DNA of 64,000 nt from Sphingopyxis soli (GCF_018682675.1 NZ_JAFMTR010000102.1:25203-89202), one strand, 5' to 3'; positions 1 through 9,366 are shown, numbered from the stretch's first letter. Numbers and translations: made by a program. The notes: generated by a model not told the origin, from the sequence alone.

Positions 1-1455
1 GTTGATATTCCCTATGGCTTCGCGCGAAGCCATGGCGTCGTGATCGCGCAGGAAGAGGGCGGGCGCTGGCTCGCCACGCTGCGCGAAGGCAGCGACCCCG
101 CGGTGCTGATCGAGGTGAAACGCTTCCTCGCGCAGCCGATCCGCGTTGCGACCGCGAACGCGGCGGATTTCGACCGGCTGCTTTCGGACCATTATGCGGT
201 CGACGCCTCCGCAGCGGCGATGGCGGGGACGCTCGATGGCAGCGACCTCGAACTCGGCATTCCGAGCGCCGAGGATCTGCTCGACAGCGCCGACGACGCC
301 CCGGCGATCCGGCTGATCAACGCGATCATCGCCGAAGCGGTGCGACAGGGCGTCAGCGACATCCACATCGAACCCTATGAAAGCGGGCTCGTCGTGCGGA
401 TGCGCACCGACGGCGTGCTGCGCGAGCATCTGCGGATGCCGCCGCACGTCGCCCCCGTCGTCGTCAGCCGCATCAAGGTGATGGCGCGCCTCGACATCGC
501 CGAGCGCCGCGTGCCGCAGGACGGACGCATCGCGCTGACCTTGGCGGGCAAGGCGGTCGACGTCCGCGTCTCGACCCTGCCGAGCCGGGCGGGCGAGCGC
601 GTCGTGATGCGTATCCTCGACAAGGACACGGCCGGGATCGACTTCGACGTTCTTGGCCTGTCGGGGGAGGCGGACCGGATCTTGCGCGAGGCGCTGGCCG
701 AACCCAACGGGATCATCCTCGTCACCGGCCCGACGGGTTCGGGCAAGACGACGACGCTCTATGCGGCGCTGAAGCAGCTCAATGACGGCCAGCGCAACAT
801 CCTGACGGTCGAGGATCCGGTCGAATATGCCGTCGACGGCATCGGCCAGACGCAGGTGAATGCGAAGGTCGGGCTCGATTTCGCCGCGGGGCTGCGCGCG
901 ATCCTGCGCCAGGATCCCGACGTCGTGATGGTCGGCGAAATCCGCGACCGCGAGACCGCCGATATCGCGGTGCAGGCGTCGCTCACGGGGCATCTTGTGC
1001 TCTCGACGGTCCACACCAACGATGCGGTCGGAGCGATCACGCGCCTGAAAGACCTGAAGGTCGAGCCCTTCCTGCTCGCCTCGACCCTGCGCGCGGTGCT
1101 GGCGCAGCGGCTTGTCCGCAAGCTGTGCGACCATTGCCGCGAGCCGGTGCAGGCCGACAACAGCGTCGCGGCGATGCTCGGGCTCGACATCGGCACCGTG
1201 ATCTGGCGCCCGAAGGGCTGCGACCAGTGCGGCCACACCGGCTTCAAGGGGCGGATCGGGGTGTTCGAGGCGATCAAGGTCGACGAGACCGTGCGCCGCT
1301 ATATCTATGCCGGCGGCGATGAATCGATGATCGCGAAGCACGCTTTCCTGAAAGCGCCGACGCTGGCGTCGGCGGCACGCGCGATGGTCGCCAAGGGGCT
1401 GACCACGCCCGAGGAGGCGATCCGCATCGCGCGGCGCGAGGATATCGATGCCTGA
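1..1455 (+). CDS. gspE: Type II secretion ATPase GspE (5' end outside window)
   Basis: Cytoplasmic hexameric ATPase that powers the type II secretion pseudopilus. The frame is open to base 1 and the residues there (VDIPYGFARSHGV) still look like the GspE N-terminal domain, so the start lies upstream and the GTG at 40 is internal. Visible are the Walker A GPTGSGKTTT, the Asp box, the Walker B region ending VGEIRD, the His box LSTVHTND, and a CxxC...CxxC zinc finger (CDHCREP...CDQCGHTG). The 3' end overlaps gspF by 8 bases. gspC and gspD are not in the window and presumably lie to the left. Confidence 0.95.
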   Translation, partial: VDIPYGFARSHGVVIAQEEGGRWLATLREGSDPAVLIEVKRFLAQPIRVATANAADFDRLLSDHYAVDASAAAMAGTLDGSDLELGIPSAEDLLDSADDAPAIRLINAIIAEAVRQGVSDIHIEPYESGLVVRMRTDGVLREHLRMPPHVAPVVVSRIKVMARLDIAERRVPQDGRIALTLAGKAVDVRVSTLPSRAGERVVMRILDKDTAGIDFDVLGLSGEADRILREALAEPNGIILVTGPTGSGKTTTLYAALKQLNDGQRNILTVEDPVEYAVDGIGQTQVNAKVGLDFAAGLRAILRQDPDVVMVGEIRDRETADIAVQASLTGHLVLSTVHTNDAVGAITRLKDLKVEPFLLASTLRAVLAQRLVRKLCDHCREPVQADNSVAAMLGLDIGTVIWRPKGCDQCGHTGFKGRIGVFEAIKVDETVRRYIYAGGDESMIAKHAFLKAPTLASAARAMVAKGLTTPEEAIRIARREDIDA

Positions 1456-2665
1456 TTATCGCTATGTGGCGATCGACAGCCACGGTCGCGAGCGCAAGGG
1501 GCGGCTGACCGCCGCGAACGACGATGCCGCCCGCGCCGATCTGGTCCGCCGCAAGCTCCATATCGTCGCGGTCGAGGAGGCGGGGACGAAGCCCGCGACC
1601 GGCCGCTCGCTGCTCGCCTTTCGCCGGGGCAAGCTTTCTTCCAAGGAGCTCGCGCTGTTCACGCGTCAGCTCGCCACGCTTGTCGAGGTCGCGCCGCTCG
1701 AAGAGGCGCTGCGCACGCTGACGCGGCAGAGCGAGGCCGAAAGCGCGCGTGCGGTGATCGGCGATGTCCATGCCGGCCTGCTCGAAGGGCGCCGTCTTGC
1801 CGACGCGATGGCGCGCCAGCCGGGCAGCTTTCCACCGCTCTATCGTGCGATGGTCGCGGCGGGGGAGACGACGGGCAGCCTGACGACGATCCTCGCGCGG
1901 CTTGCCGACCTGCTCGAACGTCAGGCCGAGGTGCGCGGCAAGTTGATAGCCGCGCTCGCCTATCCGGTCGTGCTCGCGGTGGTTGCGATCGGCGTCGTCG
2001 CCGCGCTGATGATCTTCGTCGTGCCGCGCGTCGTCGAACAGTTCAACGACGTCGGTCAGCAGCTGCCCTTTCTGACCCGCGCCGTGATCGCGATCTCGAG
2101 CTTCGCCGCGAACTGGTGGTGGCTGATCGCATTGCTGATCGCCGCCGCCACCTTCGGCTGGGTCAGCGCGATGCGCCGCCCGGCGTTCAAGGCGGCCGTC
2201 GATGCCCGGTTGCTACGCCTGCCGCTTTTCGGGCGCCTGCTGCGCGACCTTTACGCCGCACGCTTTGCGCGCACGCTGTCGACGATGGTGTCGAGCCGCC
2301 TGCCGCTGGTCGAGGGCTTGCGGCTCACCGTCCCGACGATCCGCAACGCCGCGCTCGCCGGCGCCACCGCCAGCATCGTCGACCAGGTGCGCGCGGGCGG
2401 CAGTCTGTCGGCCGCGCTCCGCGACGCCGGAGTCTTTCCGCCCTTGCTCGTCTATATGACCGCGAGCGGCGAAAGCGCCGGGCGGCTCGAGCAGATGCTC
2501 GAGCGCGCCGCCGACTATCTCGAACGCGAGTTCGACCGTTTCACCGCCGCGTCCATGGCCCTTCTCGAACCTGTCATAATTGTCGTTATGGGGTCGTGCG
2601 TCGCACTCATCATCCTCGCCATCCTGCTTCCGATCCTCCAGTTGCAGAACCTTGCAGGGCTATAA
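1448..2665 (+). CDS. gspF: Type II secretion inner-membrane protein GspF
   Basis: Polytopic platform protein of the type II secretion system, contacting GspE and GspL. 405 residues, the usual length. The two repeated GspF domains are visible: LFTRQLATLVEVAPLEEAL near residue 75 and ARFARTLSTMVSSRLPLVE near 275. Three hydrophobic segments occur at about 170-195, 215-240 and 375-400. The ATG overlaps the end of gspE, indicating translational coupling. Confidence 0.95.
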   Translation: MPDYRYVAIDSHGRERKGRLTAANDDAARADLVRRKLHIVAVEEAGTKPATGRSLLAFRRGKLSSKELALFTRQLATLVEVAPLEEALRTLTRQSEAESARAVIGDVHAGLLEGRRLADAMARQPGSFPPLYRAMVAAGETTGSLTTILARLADLLERQAEVRGKLIAALAYPVVLAVVAIGVVAALMIFVVPRVVEQFNDVGQQLPFLTRAVIAISSFAANWWWLIALLIAAATFGWVSAMRRPAFKAAVDARLLRLPLFGRLLRDLYAARFARTLSTMVSSRLPLVEGLRLTVPTIRNAALAGATASIVDQVRAGGSLSAALRDAGVFPPLLVYMTASGESAGRLEQMLERAADYLEREFDRFTAASMALLEPVIIVVMGSCVALIILAILLPILQLQNLAGL

Positions 2666-2668
2666 TAC

Positions 2669-3157
2669 ATGTCGCTGATGCAGCTTTTCCTTCGCCTCAT
2701 GATCGATCCCGCGCGTCCCGACAGCCGTCGGCGCAAGAAGGACGAGCGCGGCTTTACCCTGACCGAGCTGATGGTCGTCATCTTCATCATCGGCCTGCTC
2801 GCGACGGTGGTGCTGATCAATGTCCTGCCCAGTCAGGACAAGGCGATGGTCACCAAGGCGAAGGCCGATATCGCCACGCTGGAAAGCGCGCTCGAACAAT
2901 ATCGTCTCGACAATCTGACCTATCCGGCATCGACCGACGGGCTGAACGCGCTCGTCGCCGCGCCGCCGGCGCTCGCGCAGCCCGAGCGCTATCGTCGCGG
3001 CGGTTACATCAAGAAGCTGCCGCAGGATCCCTGGGGCCGCCCCTATAATTATCAGGCGCCCGGCGCGAACGGAAAGGCGTTCGACGTTTGGTCGATGGGC
3101 GCCGACGGCGCGCCCGGCGGGACCGACGAAAATGCGGATATTCGCAGCGAAGAATAG
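2669..3157 (+). CDS. gspG: Major pseudopilin GspG
   Basis: Main subunit of the type II secretion pseudopilus. A basic leader ending in DERG precedes FTLTELMVVIFIIGLLATVV, giving the prepilin peptidase site after Gly with conserved Glu at mature position 5. The rest is the GspG globular domain with PQDPWGRPYNYQAPG and a C-terminal Gly/Asp-rich calcium-loop region (SMGADGAPGGTDENADI). 162 residues. The leader is longer than usual (about 30 residues); an internal ATG at 2678 would shorten it slightly. It follows gspF by 3 bases. Confidence 0.95.
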   Translation: MSLMQLFLRLMIDPARPDSRRRKKDERGFTLTELMVVIFIIGLLATVVLINVLPSQDKAMVTKAKADIATLESALEQYRLDNLTYPASTDGLNALVAAPPALAQPERYRRGGYIKKLPQDPWGRPYNYQAPGANGKAFDVWSMGADGAPGGTDENADIRSEE

Positions 3158-3164
3158 GACGCCG

Positions 3165-3674
3165 ATGGTCGACCGGGCCGTGTCCGCAGTCACGCGCCTG
3201 CGGACACCCCCCGCGGGGGCGCGTTCGCCGGCAAGCGAACGCGGCTTCACGCTCGTCGAACTGATGGTCGTGCTGGCGATCATGGCGCTCGCAGCGACCG
3301 CGGTCGTGCTGACCATTCCCGGCGAAGAGCGCAATGTGCGCAGCGAGGCCGACCGGCTCGCCGCGCGCCTTGCCGCCGCGCGCGACGTCGCGGTGATCGA
3401 GGGGCGCAGCGTGTCGGTCAATCTCGCGCCCTCGGGCTATGGCTTCGAGCGGCGGGTCGAGGGGGCGTGGCAGCCGCTGCCCGGTCGCGCGTTCGAACAG
3501 CGGAGCTGGCCGTCCGACGTCCGCTTCGTCGCGGGCGACGGGCAGGGCGCGGCGCGCATCCTGTTCGACCGCGTCGGCACCAGCCCGACGCCGCAGGCGG
3601 TCGTGCTGTCGGGCGGCGACGCGCGCGAGATCGTCCGCGTTTCCGCGACGGGGGACGTCAGTCGTGGCGAATAG
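3165..3674 (+). CDS. gspH: Minor pseudopilin GspH
   Basis: Minor pseudopilin at the pseudopilus tip. The class III signal SERG/FTLVELMVVLAIMALAATAVV is followed by the GspH/FimT domain (RLAARLAAARDVAVIEGRSVSV). I place the start at ATG 3165, 7 bases after the gspG stop and behind an AGGAC motif, giving 169 residues. An in-frame ATG at 3132 would overlap gspG by 26 bases and is less likely. The 3' end overlaps gspI. Confidence 0.88.
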   Translation: MVDRAVSAVTRLRTPPAGARSPASERGFTLVELMVVLAIMALAATAVVLTIPGEERNVRSEADRLAARLAAARDVAVIEGRSVSVNLAPSGYGFERRVEGAWQPLPGRAFEQRSWPSDVRFVAGDGQGAARILFDRVGTSPTPQAVVLSGGDAREIVRVSATGDVSRGE

Positions 3675-4041
3675 CCGTCCGTCGGCCGACCAACGAGGCT
3701 TCACCCTGCTGGAAATGCTGGTGGCGCTCAGCATCATCAGCATCGCCGCGCTGACGCTCGTTCGGCTCGATGCCTATGCGGTGCGCACCGCCGGCGATCT
3801 CGACGAAAGCACGATGGCGGGCATCGTGGCGCAGAACCGGGCGGTCGAGCTGTGGACCGACCCGTCGCCGCCGACGATCGGTGCGAGCGTGGGCAGCGTC
3901 GCCAATGCGGGGCGCAACTGGCGCATCGAACAGCGCGTCGCGAAGACCGCCGACGACAGCCTGCTGCGCATCGACCTGATCGTCCGGCCCGAAAGCGGGC
4001 GCGGGCAAGCGACGCTGACGATCATCAGGCCGTCGCGATGA
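3664..4041 (+). CDS. gspI: Minor pseudopilin GspI
   Basis: Minor pseudopilin, 125 residues, with prepilin site DQRG/FTLLEMLVALSIISIAAL near residue 12 and a GspI body (MAGIVAQNRAVELW). Start is the GTG at 3664, overlapping the gspH stop by 11 bases; the frame is open further upstream but only in sequence already used by gspH. Together with GspJ and GspK it should form the tip trimer. Its stop overlaps the gspJ ATG (ATGA). Confidence 0.9.
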   Translation: MANSRPSADQRGFTLLEMLVALSIISIAALTLVRLDAYAVRTAGDLDESTMAGIVAQNRAVELWTDPSPPTIGASVGSVANAGRNWRIEQRVAKTADDSLLRIDLIVRPESGRGQATLTIIRPSR

Positions 4042-4652
4042 AGGGCGAACGCGGCTTCACCCTCGTCGAAATGCTCGTCGCCTTGTCGATCTTCGCGGTG
4101 ATCGCGGCGATGGGGGTCGGCCTGCTGCGCAGCAGCGTCGACACGCAGGATGCCGTGCAGGCGCGGCTTCAGGGCATGAGCGGGATCAACCGCGTGCGCG
4201 CGGTGATGGCGAACGACCTTGCGCAGGCGTTGCAGCGGCCGACGCGCGGGCAGGCGGGCGAGCCCGTCCCGGCCTTTGTCGGGTCGCCTACTGGCTTTGC
4301 CTTCGTCCACGCGGGCGCCGGATCGCTGGACGGCAGCCCGCGCCCGAGCGTCGAGCGCGTCGGCTATGCGCTGACCGGCGGCGAATGGCGCCGCGCGACC
4401 CAGCCGATGCTCGACGGCACCGCGCTGTCGGACGGCGACCGGCTGATCGGCGACGTCACCGCGGCTGCGGTGCGCTATCGCGATGGGCAGGGGAACTGGA
4501 GCGAAAGCTGGAGCAGCGATCCCGGCGACCGCCTGCCGCGCGCGGTCGAGGTGCGGCTGACGCGGACCGGCCGCGCGCCGCTGACGATGCTGTTCCTGAC
4601 CGGGCCGACGCTGCCGACGCCGCCCGTTGCTGCGGGAGCGCCCCCGGCATGA
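4038..4652 (+). CDS. gspJ: Minor pseudopilin GspJ
   Basis: Minor pseudopilin, 204 residues. Very short leader MKGERG followed by FTLVEMLVALSIFAVIAAMG, then a GspJ domain with the typical VEVRLTRTGRAPLTMLFLTGP near the C-terminus. The ATG shares bases with the gspI stop and its own stop shares bases with the gspK ATG, so gspI-gspJ-gspK are translationally coupled. Confidence 0.92.
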   Translation: MKGERGFTLVEMLVALSIFAVIAAMGVGLLRSSVDTQDAVQARLQGMSGINRVRAVMANDLAQALQRPTRGQAGEPVPAFVGSPTGFAFVHAGAGSLDGSPRPSVERVGYALTGGEWRRATQPMLDGTALSDGDRLIGDVTAAAVRYRDGQGNWSESWSSDPGDRLPRAVEVRLTRTGRAPLTMLFLTGPTLPTPPVAAGAPPA

Positions 4653-5656
4653 CCGGCCATCCGAAAGGCGAACGCGGCGCGGCGCTGCTCACGGTGTTGC
4701 TGCTCGTCGCGGTGATGGCGGTGATCGCCGCGACCGCGCTCGACCGCCTGACGCTCGCGACGCGGATCGCAGGCAGCACATCGACGGTCGATCAGGGGCG
4801 CGCCTATGCCTTCGCCGCCGAGCAGATTGCGCTGCGCCGGGTTTCCAGCCTCGTGTCGCGCGATCCGACGCGGCTGACGCTCGACGGGGGGTGGCTCGGG
4901 CGCGATTTCACCTTGCCGCTGCCGGGCGGGCAGGGGCGCGCGCGGCTGACCGACGCGAACAATTGCTTCAACCTCAACAGCCTTGCCGCCGAGACCGCGC
5001 CGGGAAGGCTGAGCCAGCGGTCGGGATCGGTGCGCCAATTCGCCGAATTGATGAAACTGATCGGGATCGGTGACGGGCAGGCGCAGCAGATCGCGGGCGC
5101 GGCGGCGGACTGGATCGACAGCGACAGCAACGAAGGGCCGCTCGGCGCCGAGGACAATGTCTATCGCGGGATGCAGACGGGCTATCTCGCGGCGAACCGC
5201 AAGATGGCCGACGTCAGCGAATTGCGCGCGGTGCGCGGGGTGACGCCGAAAATCTATGCGCAGCTCAAACCCTGGGTCTGCGTGCTGCCGGTGACCGATG
5301 CAGTGAAGCTCAACGTCAACACGCTGACCCCCGAACAGGCGCCGCTGATCGCGATGCTGCTGCCCGGCCAGATCAGCGTCGCCGACGCGCGGGCAGCGCT
5401 GGCGGCCCGGCCTGCGGGCGGCTATGGCAGCAGCGTGCGATTCTGGGAGGGGCGGGCCTTTGCGGGCCGCGAACCGCCGCAGGATGTCGCCGAACAGGCC
5501 GGGGTGAACAGCCGCTGGCTCGCGCTGACGACGAATGTGACAATAGGGGACGGGGTTTTGACGGCAAGATCGCTCATCGACGCGAACGGCGGGGCGGCCA
5601 GCGCCGGCCAGGCCGCGCCGACCATCGTCCGCCGCGACTGGGGCGAGACCGACTGA
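4649..5656 (+). CDS. gspK: Minor pseudopilin GspK
   Basis: Largest minor pseudopilin, capping the pseudopilus tip. 335 residues. Leader MTGHPKGERG precedes AALLTVLLLVAVMAVIAAT; as is normal for GspK, the Glu at position 5 of the mature protein is missing. The large alpha-helical insertion with NCFNLNSL, AADWIDSD and KLNVNTLTPE is diagnostic. ATGA overlap with gspJ. Confidence 0.92.
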   Translation: MTGHPKGERGAALLTVLLLVAVMAVIAATALDRLTLATRIAGSTSTVDQGRAYAFAAEQIALRRVSSLVSRDPTRLTLDGGWLGRDFTLPLPGGQGRARLTDANNCFNLNSLAAETAPGRLSQRSGSVRQFAELMKLIGIGDGQAQQIAGAAADWIDSDSNEGPLGAEDNVYRGMQTGYLAANRKMADVSELRAVRGVTPKIYAQLKPWVCVLPVTDAVKLNVNTLTPEQAPLIAMLLPGQISVADARAALAARPAGGYGSSVRFWEGRAFAGREPPQDVAEQAGVNSRWLALTTNVTIGDGVLTARSLIDANGGAASAGQAAPTIVRRDWGETD

Positions 5657-5657
5657 G

Positions 5658-6803
5658 GTGAGCCGCACGCTTGTTCTCTGGCTGCCCCCGCAGGCGGCGT
5701 TGTCGGGCGAGGATGCCTTCCGCCCCGCATGGCTGCGCGTCGATGACGGCGTCATCGTCGATTCGGGGCAGGACGACGGCTGGGTCGACGCGTGGGAGAG
5801 GCCGGCGGACGGCGACGCCGAGGACCGGCTGGTCGCGCTGGCCCCTGCCGCCGATATTCCGGTTCGCTGGTATCATTATCCCGACGCCGCGCCCGCGCAG
5901 GCCGCTGCCGCGGCGCGGATCGATGCGCTGCGCGGCAGTCTGGGCGACGCGGCGGCGCTCCACGTCGTTGCCGGACAGCCGACGGGGGACGGGCAGGCGA
6001 TTCCGGTGGCGGTGACCACCCATGCGGCGATGGCGGCCTGGCGCGACTGGCTCGCGGCACGGGGGCTGTCGGCGGCAGCGATCGTTCCGTCGGCCGCGAC
6101 CGTCCCGCCGCCCGAGCCCGATGCGCTGTGGACCGCCGATGTCGGCGGCGAGGCGATCGTGCGCACCGCCGACCGCGCCTTCCTGTCCGATCCCGCGCTC
6201 GATCCGCTGATCGCGGGCGAGCGGGTGATTGCGCCGCTGGCGGCCGAGCCGATGCGCGAGGCGCTGCTGCTGTCGCTTGCCACGCCGCCGATCGACCTGC
6301 TGACCGGCGCGTGGAAGCCGAAGCGGAGCTGGTCGCTCGATCCCGCGCTGGTGCGGACCGGCAAGCGGCTGGCGATCGCGCTCGTCGCGGTGAGCCTGCT
6401 CATCCCGATCGTCCATGCGGTGCGGTTGACGAGCGATACCGGCCGCGCCGACGAAGCGGTTGTCGATCTTGCACAAAAGGCCGGCATCGAAGCCCGGGAT
6501 GCCGGCGCGGCCGAGGCCGAACTCGACCGGCGCCTCGCCGCGGCGGGCGGCGGACCGCTCGCTTTCTCGGTACCCGCATCGGCGCTCTACGACGCGATGC
6601 GCGATACGCCGGGGGTGGCGCTGAAGACGCTGTCGCACCGCACCGACGGCACGCTGTCGACAACGCTTGCAGCGCCGCGCGTCGAAGACATCAACACGGT
6701 GCTGCTGGCGCTGCAGGCGCGCGGCTATCGCATTACCGCGCAGCCGATGGCGGGCACCGACGGCCAGCAGATGGCCAATGTGACGATCCGGGCGGTACCA
6801 TGA
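5658..6803 (+). CDS. gspL: Type II secretion protein GspL
   Basis: Inner-membrane assembly protein linking GspE to the periplasmic components. 381 residues from a GTG one base after the gspK stop. A cytoplasmic actin-like domain (about 1-230) is followed by one membrane segment (LAIALVAVSLLIPIVHAV, about 238-256) and a periplasmic ferredoxin-like domain. The stop overlaps the gspM ATG. Confidence 0.88.
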   Translation: MSRTLVLWLPPQAALSGEDAFRPAWLRVDDGVIVDSGQDDGWVDAWERPADGDAEDRLVALAPAADIPVRWYHYPDAAPAQAAAAARIDALRGSLGDAAALHVVAGQPTGDGQAIPVAVTTHAAMAAWRDWLAARGLSAAAIVPSAATVPPPEPDALWTADVGGEAIVRTADRAFLSDPALDPLIAGERVIAPLAAEPMREALLLSLATPPIDLLTGAWKPKRSWSLDPALVRTGKRLAIALVAVSLLIPIVHAVRLTSDTGRADEAVVDLAQKAGIEARDAGAAEAELDRRLAAAGGGPLAFSVPASALYDAMRDTPGVALKTLSHRTDGTLSTTLAAPRVEDINTVLLALQARGYRITAQPMAGTDGQQMANVTIRAVP

Positions 6804-7282
6804 TGGAAGCGATGAAAAACTGGTGGGGCGGGCTGTCGACACGCGAACGCTGGCTGGTCGGCGTCGCGGACCTGCTGGCGGTCGCGGTGCTCGGCTGGGC
6901 GCTCGGGCGTCCGGCGGTCGCGGCGTTCCTCGACCTCGAAAGCCGCCATCGCGCCGCGATCGAGCGCGAGGGGCGCGTCGCGGCCAAGATCGGGCTGCTT
7001 TCCCGGCGCCCGGCGAAGTCGGTCGCGGCGGCGGTCGATGCGGTGGCGATCGACCAGTATCTCGCGCAGTCGGCGGCAGAGATCGGTCTGACGCTCGACC
7101 GCAACGAGGCGCGGGGGCAGCGGCAGGTGACGATCGCGATCGCGACGGCGAAGGCGCCGGTGCTGACCGACTGGCTCGCCGGCCTGGAAGCGCAGGGTTT
7201 CGTCGTCGACCAACTGACGATCACGCCGGCCGCGGACGGCACGGTCGGGATGACCGCCGAACTCAGAAAGGGCGGGCAATGA
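6800..7282 (+). CDS. gspM: Type II secretion protein GspM
   Basis: Small bitopic partner of GspL. 160 residues: a short cytoplasmic WWGGLSTRERW motif typical of GspM, a membrane segment (about 20-38) and a periplasmic domain. Start chosen at ATG 6800, coupled to the gspL stop by ATGA; a second ATG directly follows at 6803. Overlaps gspN by ATGA. Confidence 0.88.
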   Translation: MMEAMKNWWGGLSTRERWLVGVADLLAVAVLGWALGRPAVAAFLDLESRHRAAIEREGRVAAKIGLLSRRPAKSVAAAVDAVAIDQYLAQSAAEIGLTLDRNEARGQRQVTIAIATAKAPVLTDWLAGLEAQGFVVDQLTITPAADGTVGMTAELRKGGQ

Positions 7283-7995
7283 GCGCACGGCGACGCTGGG
7301 CGATCGCGGCCGCGCTGTTTGCGCTGCTGCTGATCGCCGCGACCTTTCCGATGCGGCTCGCGCTGTCGCTGGCCGGCGCCGCCGACGCGGGGGTGTCGGC
7401 GCGCGAAATTCGCGGATCGATCTGGTCGGGCGCGCTGATCGACGCGCGGCTTGGCGCGCTGCCGCTCGGCACGGTGCGCGCGAGCCTGTCGCCGATCGCC
7501 CTCTTGGGCGGCAGCACCGAACTGACCTTCGAACGCGCCGACGACCGGCTCGGCGCGCTGTCGGGGCGTCTTCATGGCAGCGACCCGCGCGGCATGTCGG
7601 ACGTCAACGGCACCACCCCGCTTGCGGGGGGCCTGGGCCTGATCCCCGCCGACACGATCCGCTTCGAGGGTGCGACGGTGCGTTTCGACGATGCCGGGAC
7701 ATGCGCCGAGGCGGCGGGACGCATCCAGCTGTCGGTCGCCGCGCCGATCGCCGGGCTCGACCTGTCGCAAGGGCTGTCGGGGCCGCTTCGCTGCGCAGGC
7801 GGGCGGGCGCAGGCGGCGCTGGCGAGCCAGTCGGGGATGGAGCGGCTGACGCTCGCCTTCGACGGCAAGGGCGCCTATCGCGCCGAATTCGCGATCACCG
7901 TCGACCGCGACCCGGCGATGGCGGCCGCGCTGGCGGTGCTCGGCTTCAAGGCCGGAGCGAACGGGTTCGTGCTGGCGACTTCGGGCCGCTTCTGA
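7279..7995 (+). CDS. gspN: Type II secretion protein GspN
   Basis: Accessory inner-membrane component found in a subset of type II systems. 238 residues with an N-terminal membrane anchor (WAIAAALFALLLIAATFP) and a periplasmic beta-rich GspN domain containing AREIRGSIWSGAL. ATGA overlap with gspM. Its presence between gspM and gspO fits a canonical operon order. Confidence 0.85.
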   Translation: MSARRRWAIAAALFALLLIAATFPMRLALSLAGAADAGVSAREIRGSIWSGALIDARLGALPLGTVRASLSPIALLGGSTELTFERADDRLGALSGRLHGSDPRGMSDVNGTTPLAGGLGLIPADTIRFEGATVRFDDAGTCAEAAGRIQLSVAAPIAGLDLSQGLSGPLRCAGGRAQAALASQSGMERLTLAFDGKGAYRAEFAITVDRDPAMAAALAVLGFKAGANGFVLATSGRF

Positions 7996-7996
7996 C

Positions 7997-8767
7997 GTGA
8001 CCATCCTCGACGCCTTGCCCATCGGCGCGGGCGTTGTTCTGGCAGGGCTGATCGGGCTTGTCCTCGGCAGCTTCATCGCGACGCTGGTGTTGCGCTGGCC
8101 GGCAGGCCGGTCCGTCCTCGGGCGGTCGCAATGCGACGGCTGCGGGCGCCAGCTAGGTGCGCTCGATCTCGTGCCGCTGCTGTCGGCGATCGCATCGCGC
8201 GGGCGATGCCGCGAATGCGGCGGGGCCATCGATCGCTTTCACGGGCGCGTCGAGCTGGGATCGGCGTTGCTCGGTGTCGCGGCGCTGGCGATCATGCCCG
8301 GCACGGCGGGATGGCTCTGGGCGCTGTTCGGCTGGCTGCTCTTGCCATTGGCTTTGCTCGACGCGCGGCATTTCTGGCTTCCCGACGGCCTGAGCGCGCT
8401 GCTTGGCGTTGCCGGGCTGCTCGTCGCGGGACCGTTGCTGCAGACCACGCTCGTCGACCGTTGGATCGGAGCCGTCGTGTGCGGGCTGACGCTCGCGGCG
8501 ATTGCAGCTCTCTATCGCAAGCTGCGCCTGAAGGACGGGATGGGCGGCGGCGATCCGAAGCTTGTCGCCGCGATCGGCGCTTGGCTCGGCTGGCAGGCGT
8601 TGCCGCTCATGCTGCTGCTGGCGAGCCTCGGAGGGATTGTTTTTGCGGTCCTCGGCAAGAGAAAAGGGGACCGGCCGCTTGGTGAGCAGCCGATCCCCTT
8701 CGGTCTTTTCGCGTGCACCGCGGCGTGGGTCGCGGTGCCGCTGTGGCCTGTCCTTATCGCCCGATGA
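7997..8767 (+). CDS. gspO: Prepilin peptidase GspO (type 4 prepilin-like)
   Basis: Integral membrane aspartyl protease that removes the leader from the GspG-K pseudopilins encoded just upstream. 256 residues from a GTG one base after gspN. Two CxxC pairs (C46/C49 and C71/C74) form the zinc site in the cytoplasmic loop. The catalytic aspartates are visible as LLDARHFWLPD and in the GGGD motif (GMGGGDPKL). The last 14 bases overlap the convergent pal gene. Confidence 0.93.
   Translation: MTILDALPIGAGVVLAGLIGLVLGSFIATLVLRWPAGRSVLGRSQCDGCGRQLGALDLVPLLSAIASRGRCRECGGAIDRFHGRVELGSALLGVAALAIMPGTAGWLWALFGWLLLPLALLDARHFWLPDGLSALLGVAGLLVAGPLLQTTLVDRWIGAVVCGLTLAAIAALYRKLRLKDGMGGGDPKLVAAIGAWLGWQALPLMLLLASLGGIVFAVLGKRKGDRPLGEQPIPFGLFACTAAWVAVPLWPVLIAR
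8662..8700 (-). terminator. Probable pal terminator inside gspO
   Basis: On the minus strand AAGGGGATCGGC and GCCGGTCCCCTT pair across a short loop and are followed by TTTTC, about 55 bases past the pal stop. The hairpin lies wholly within gspO coding sequence on the other strand. Confidence 0.45.
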
Positions 8768-9272
8768 CGACGGTCACCGCGCGGCGGTTCTGCGCCCAGG
8801 CTTCCTCGGTCGAGCCGAGCGCCGCTGGGCGTTCCTTGCCATAGCTGATGACGTCGATGCGCGACGGATCGACGCCGATCGAGGCGAGATAGTTTTTCGC
8901 GGCATTGGCGCGGCGTTCGCCGAGCGCGATATTATAGTCGCGAGTGCCGCGTTCGTCGGCATGACCCTCGAGCGTCACGCGCACCGCGGGGTTGCGGGCG
9001 AGCCACTGCGCCTGGCTTTGCAGCGTCGCCTGATCCTGCGCATCGACATTATACTGGTCGAGATCGAAGAAGATGCGGTCGCCCATGGCGCCGACGCTGG
9101 CGAGGAAGTCTTCCTGCGATCCCGGAACGACGCCGGTGCCGGTTCCGGCACCCGCGTCGGTGCCGCTGCCATCGGGCGCGGGCGGAAGCGTATCGGGTGC
9201 TTTTTTCGCGCAAGCCCCGACAGTCAACATGGTGATCGCGGCGATCATCGCGGTGGTTTTGCGTATCGTCAT
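8754..9272 (-). CDS. pal: Peptidoglycan-associated lipoprotein Pal
   Basis: Outer-membrane lipoprotein of the Tol-Pal system that binds peptidoglycan and TolB. 172 residues. The lipobox LTVGAC places the acylated Cys at residue 21. A Gly/Thr linker precedes the OmpA-like domain with the diaminopimelate-binding region (LEGHADERGTRDYNIALGERRA). Last gene of the ybgC-tolQRAB-pal operon, 94 bases after tolB. Its 3' end overlaps gspO tail to tail by 14 bases. No cpoB (ybgF) follows. Confidence 0.95.
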   Translation of the reverse strand: MTIRKTTAMIAAITMLTVGACAKKAPDTLPPAPDGSGTDAGAGTGTGVVPGSQEDFLASVGAMGDRIFFDLDQYNVDAQDQATLQSQAQWLARNPAVRVTLEGHADERGTRDYNIALGERRANAAKNYLASIGVDPSRIDVISYGKERPAALGSTEEAWAQNRRAVTVVIGR

Positions 9273-9366
9273 GGGTTCTGTCCTCTTGTTGCTCGGTCTT
9301 CAGTCGTGCGGATCGGGGATGAACTCAAGTTGAACCCCGCGGGTTTCCTCTGGTTCCGCCGCTCGG

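Noticed and set aside
40..60. GTG at 40 as the start of gspE
   Set aside because: The frame and GspE-like residues continue to base 1, so the true start is outside the window.
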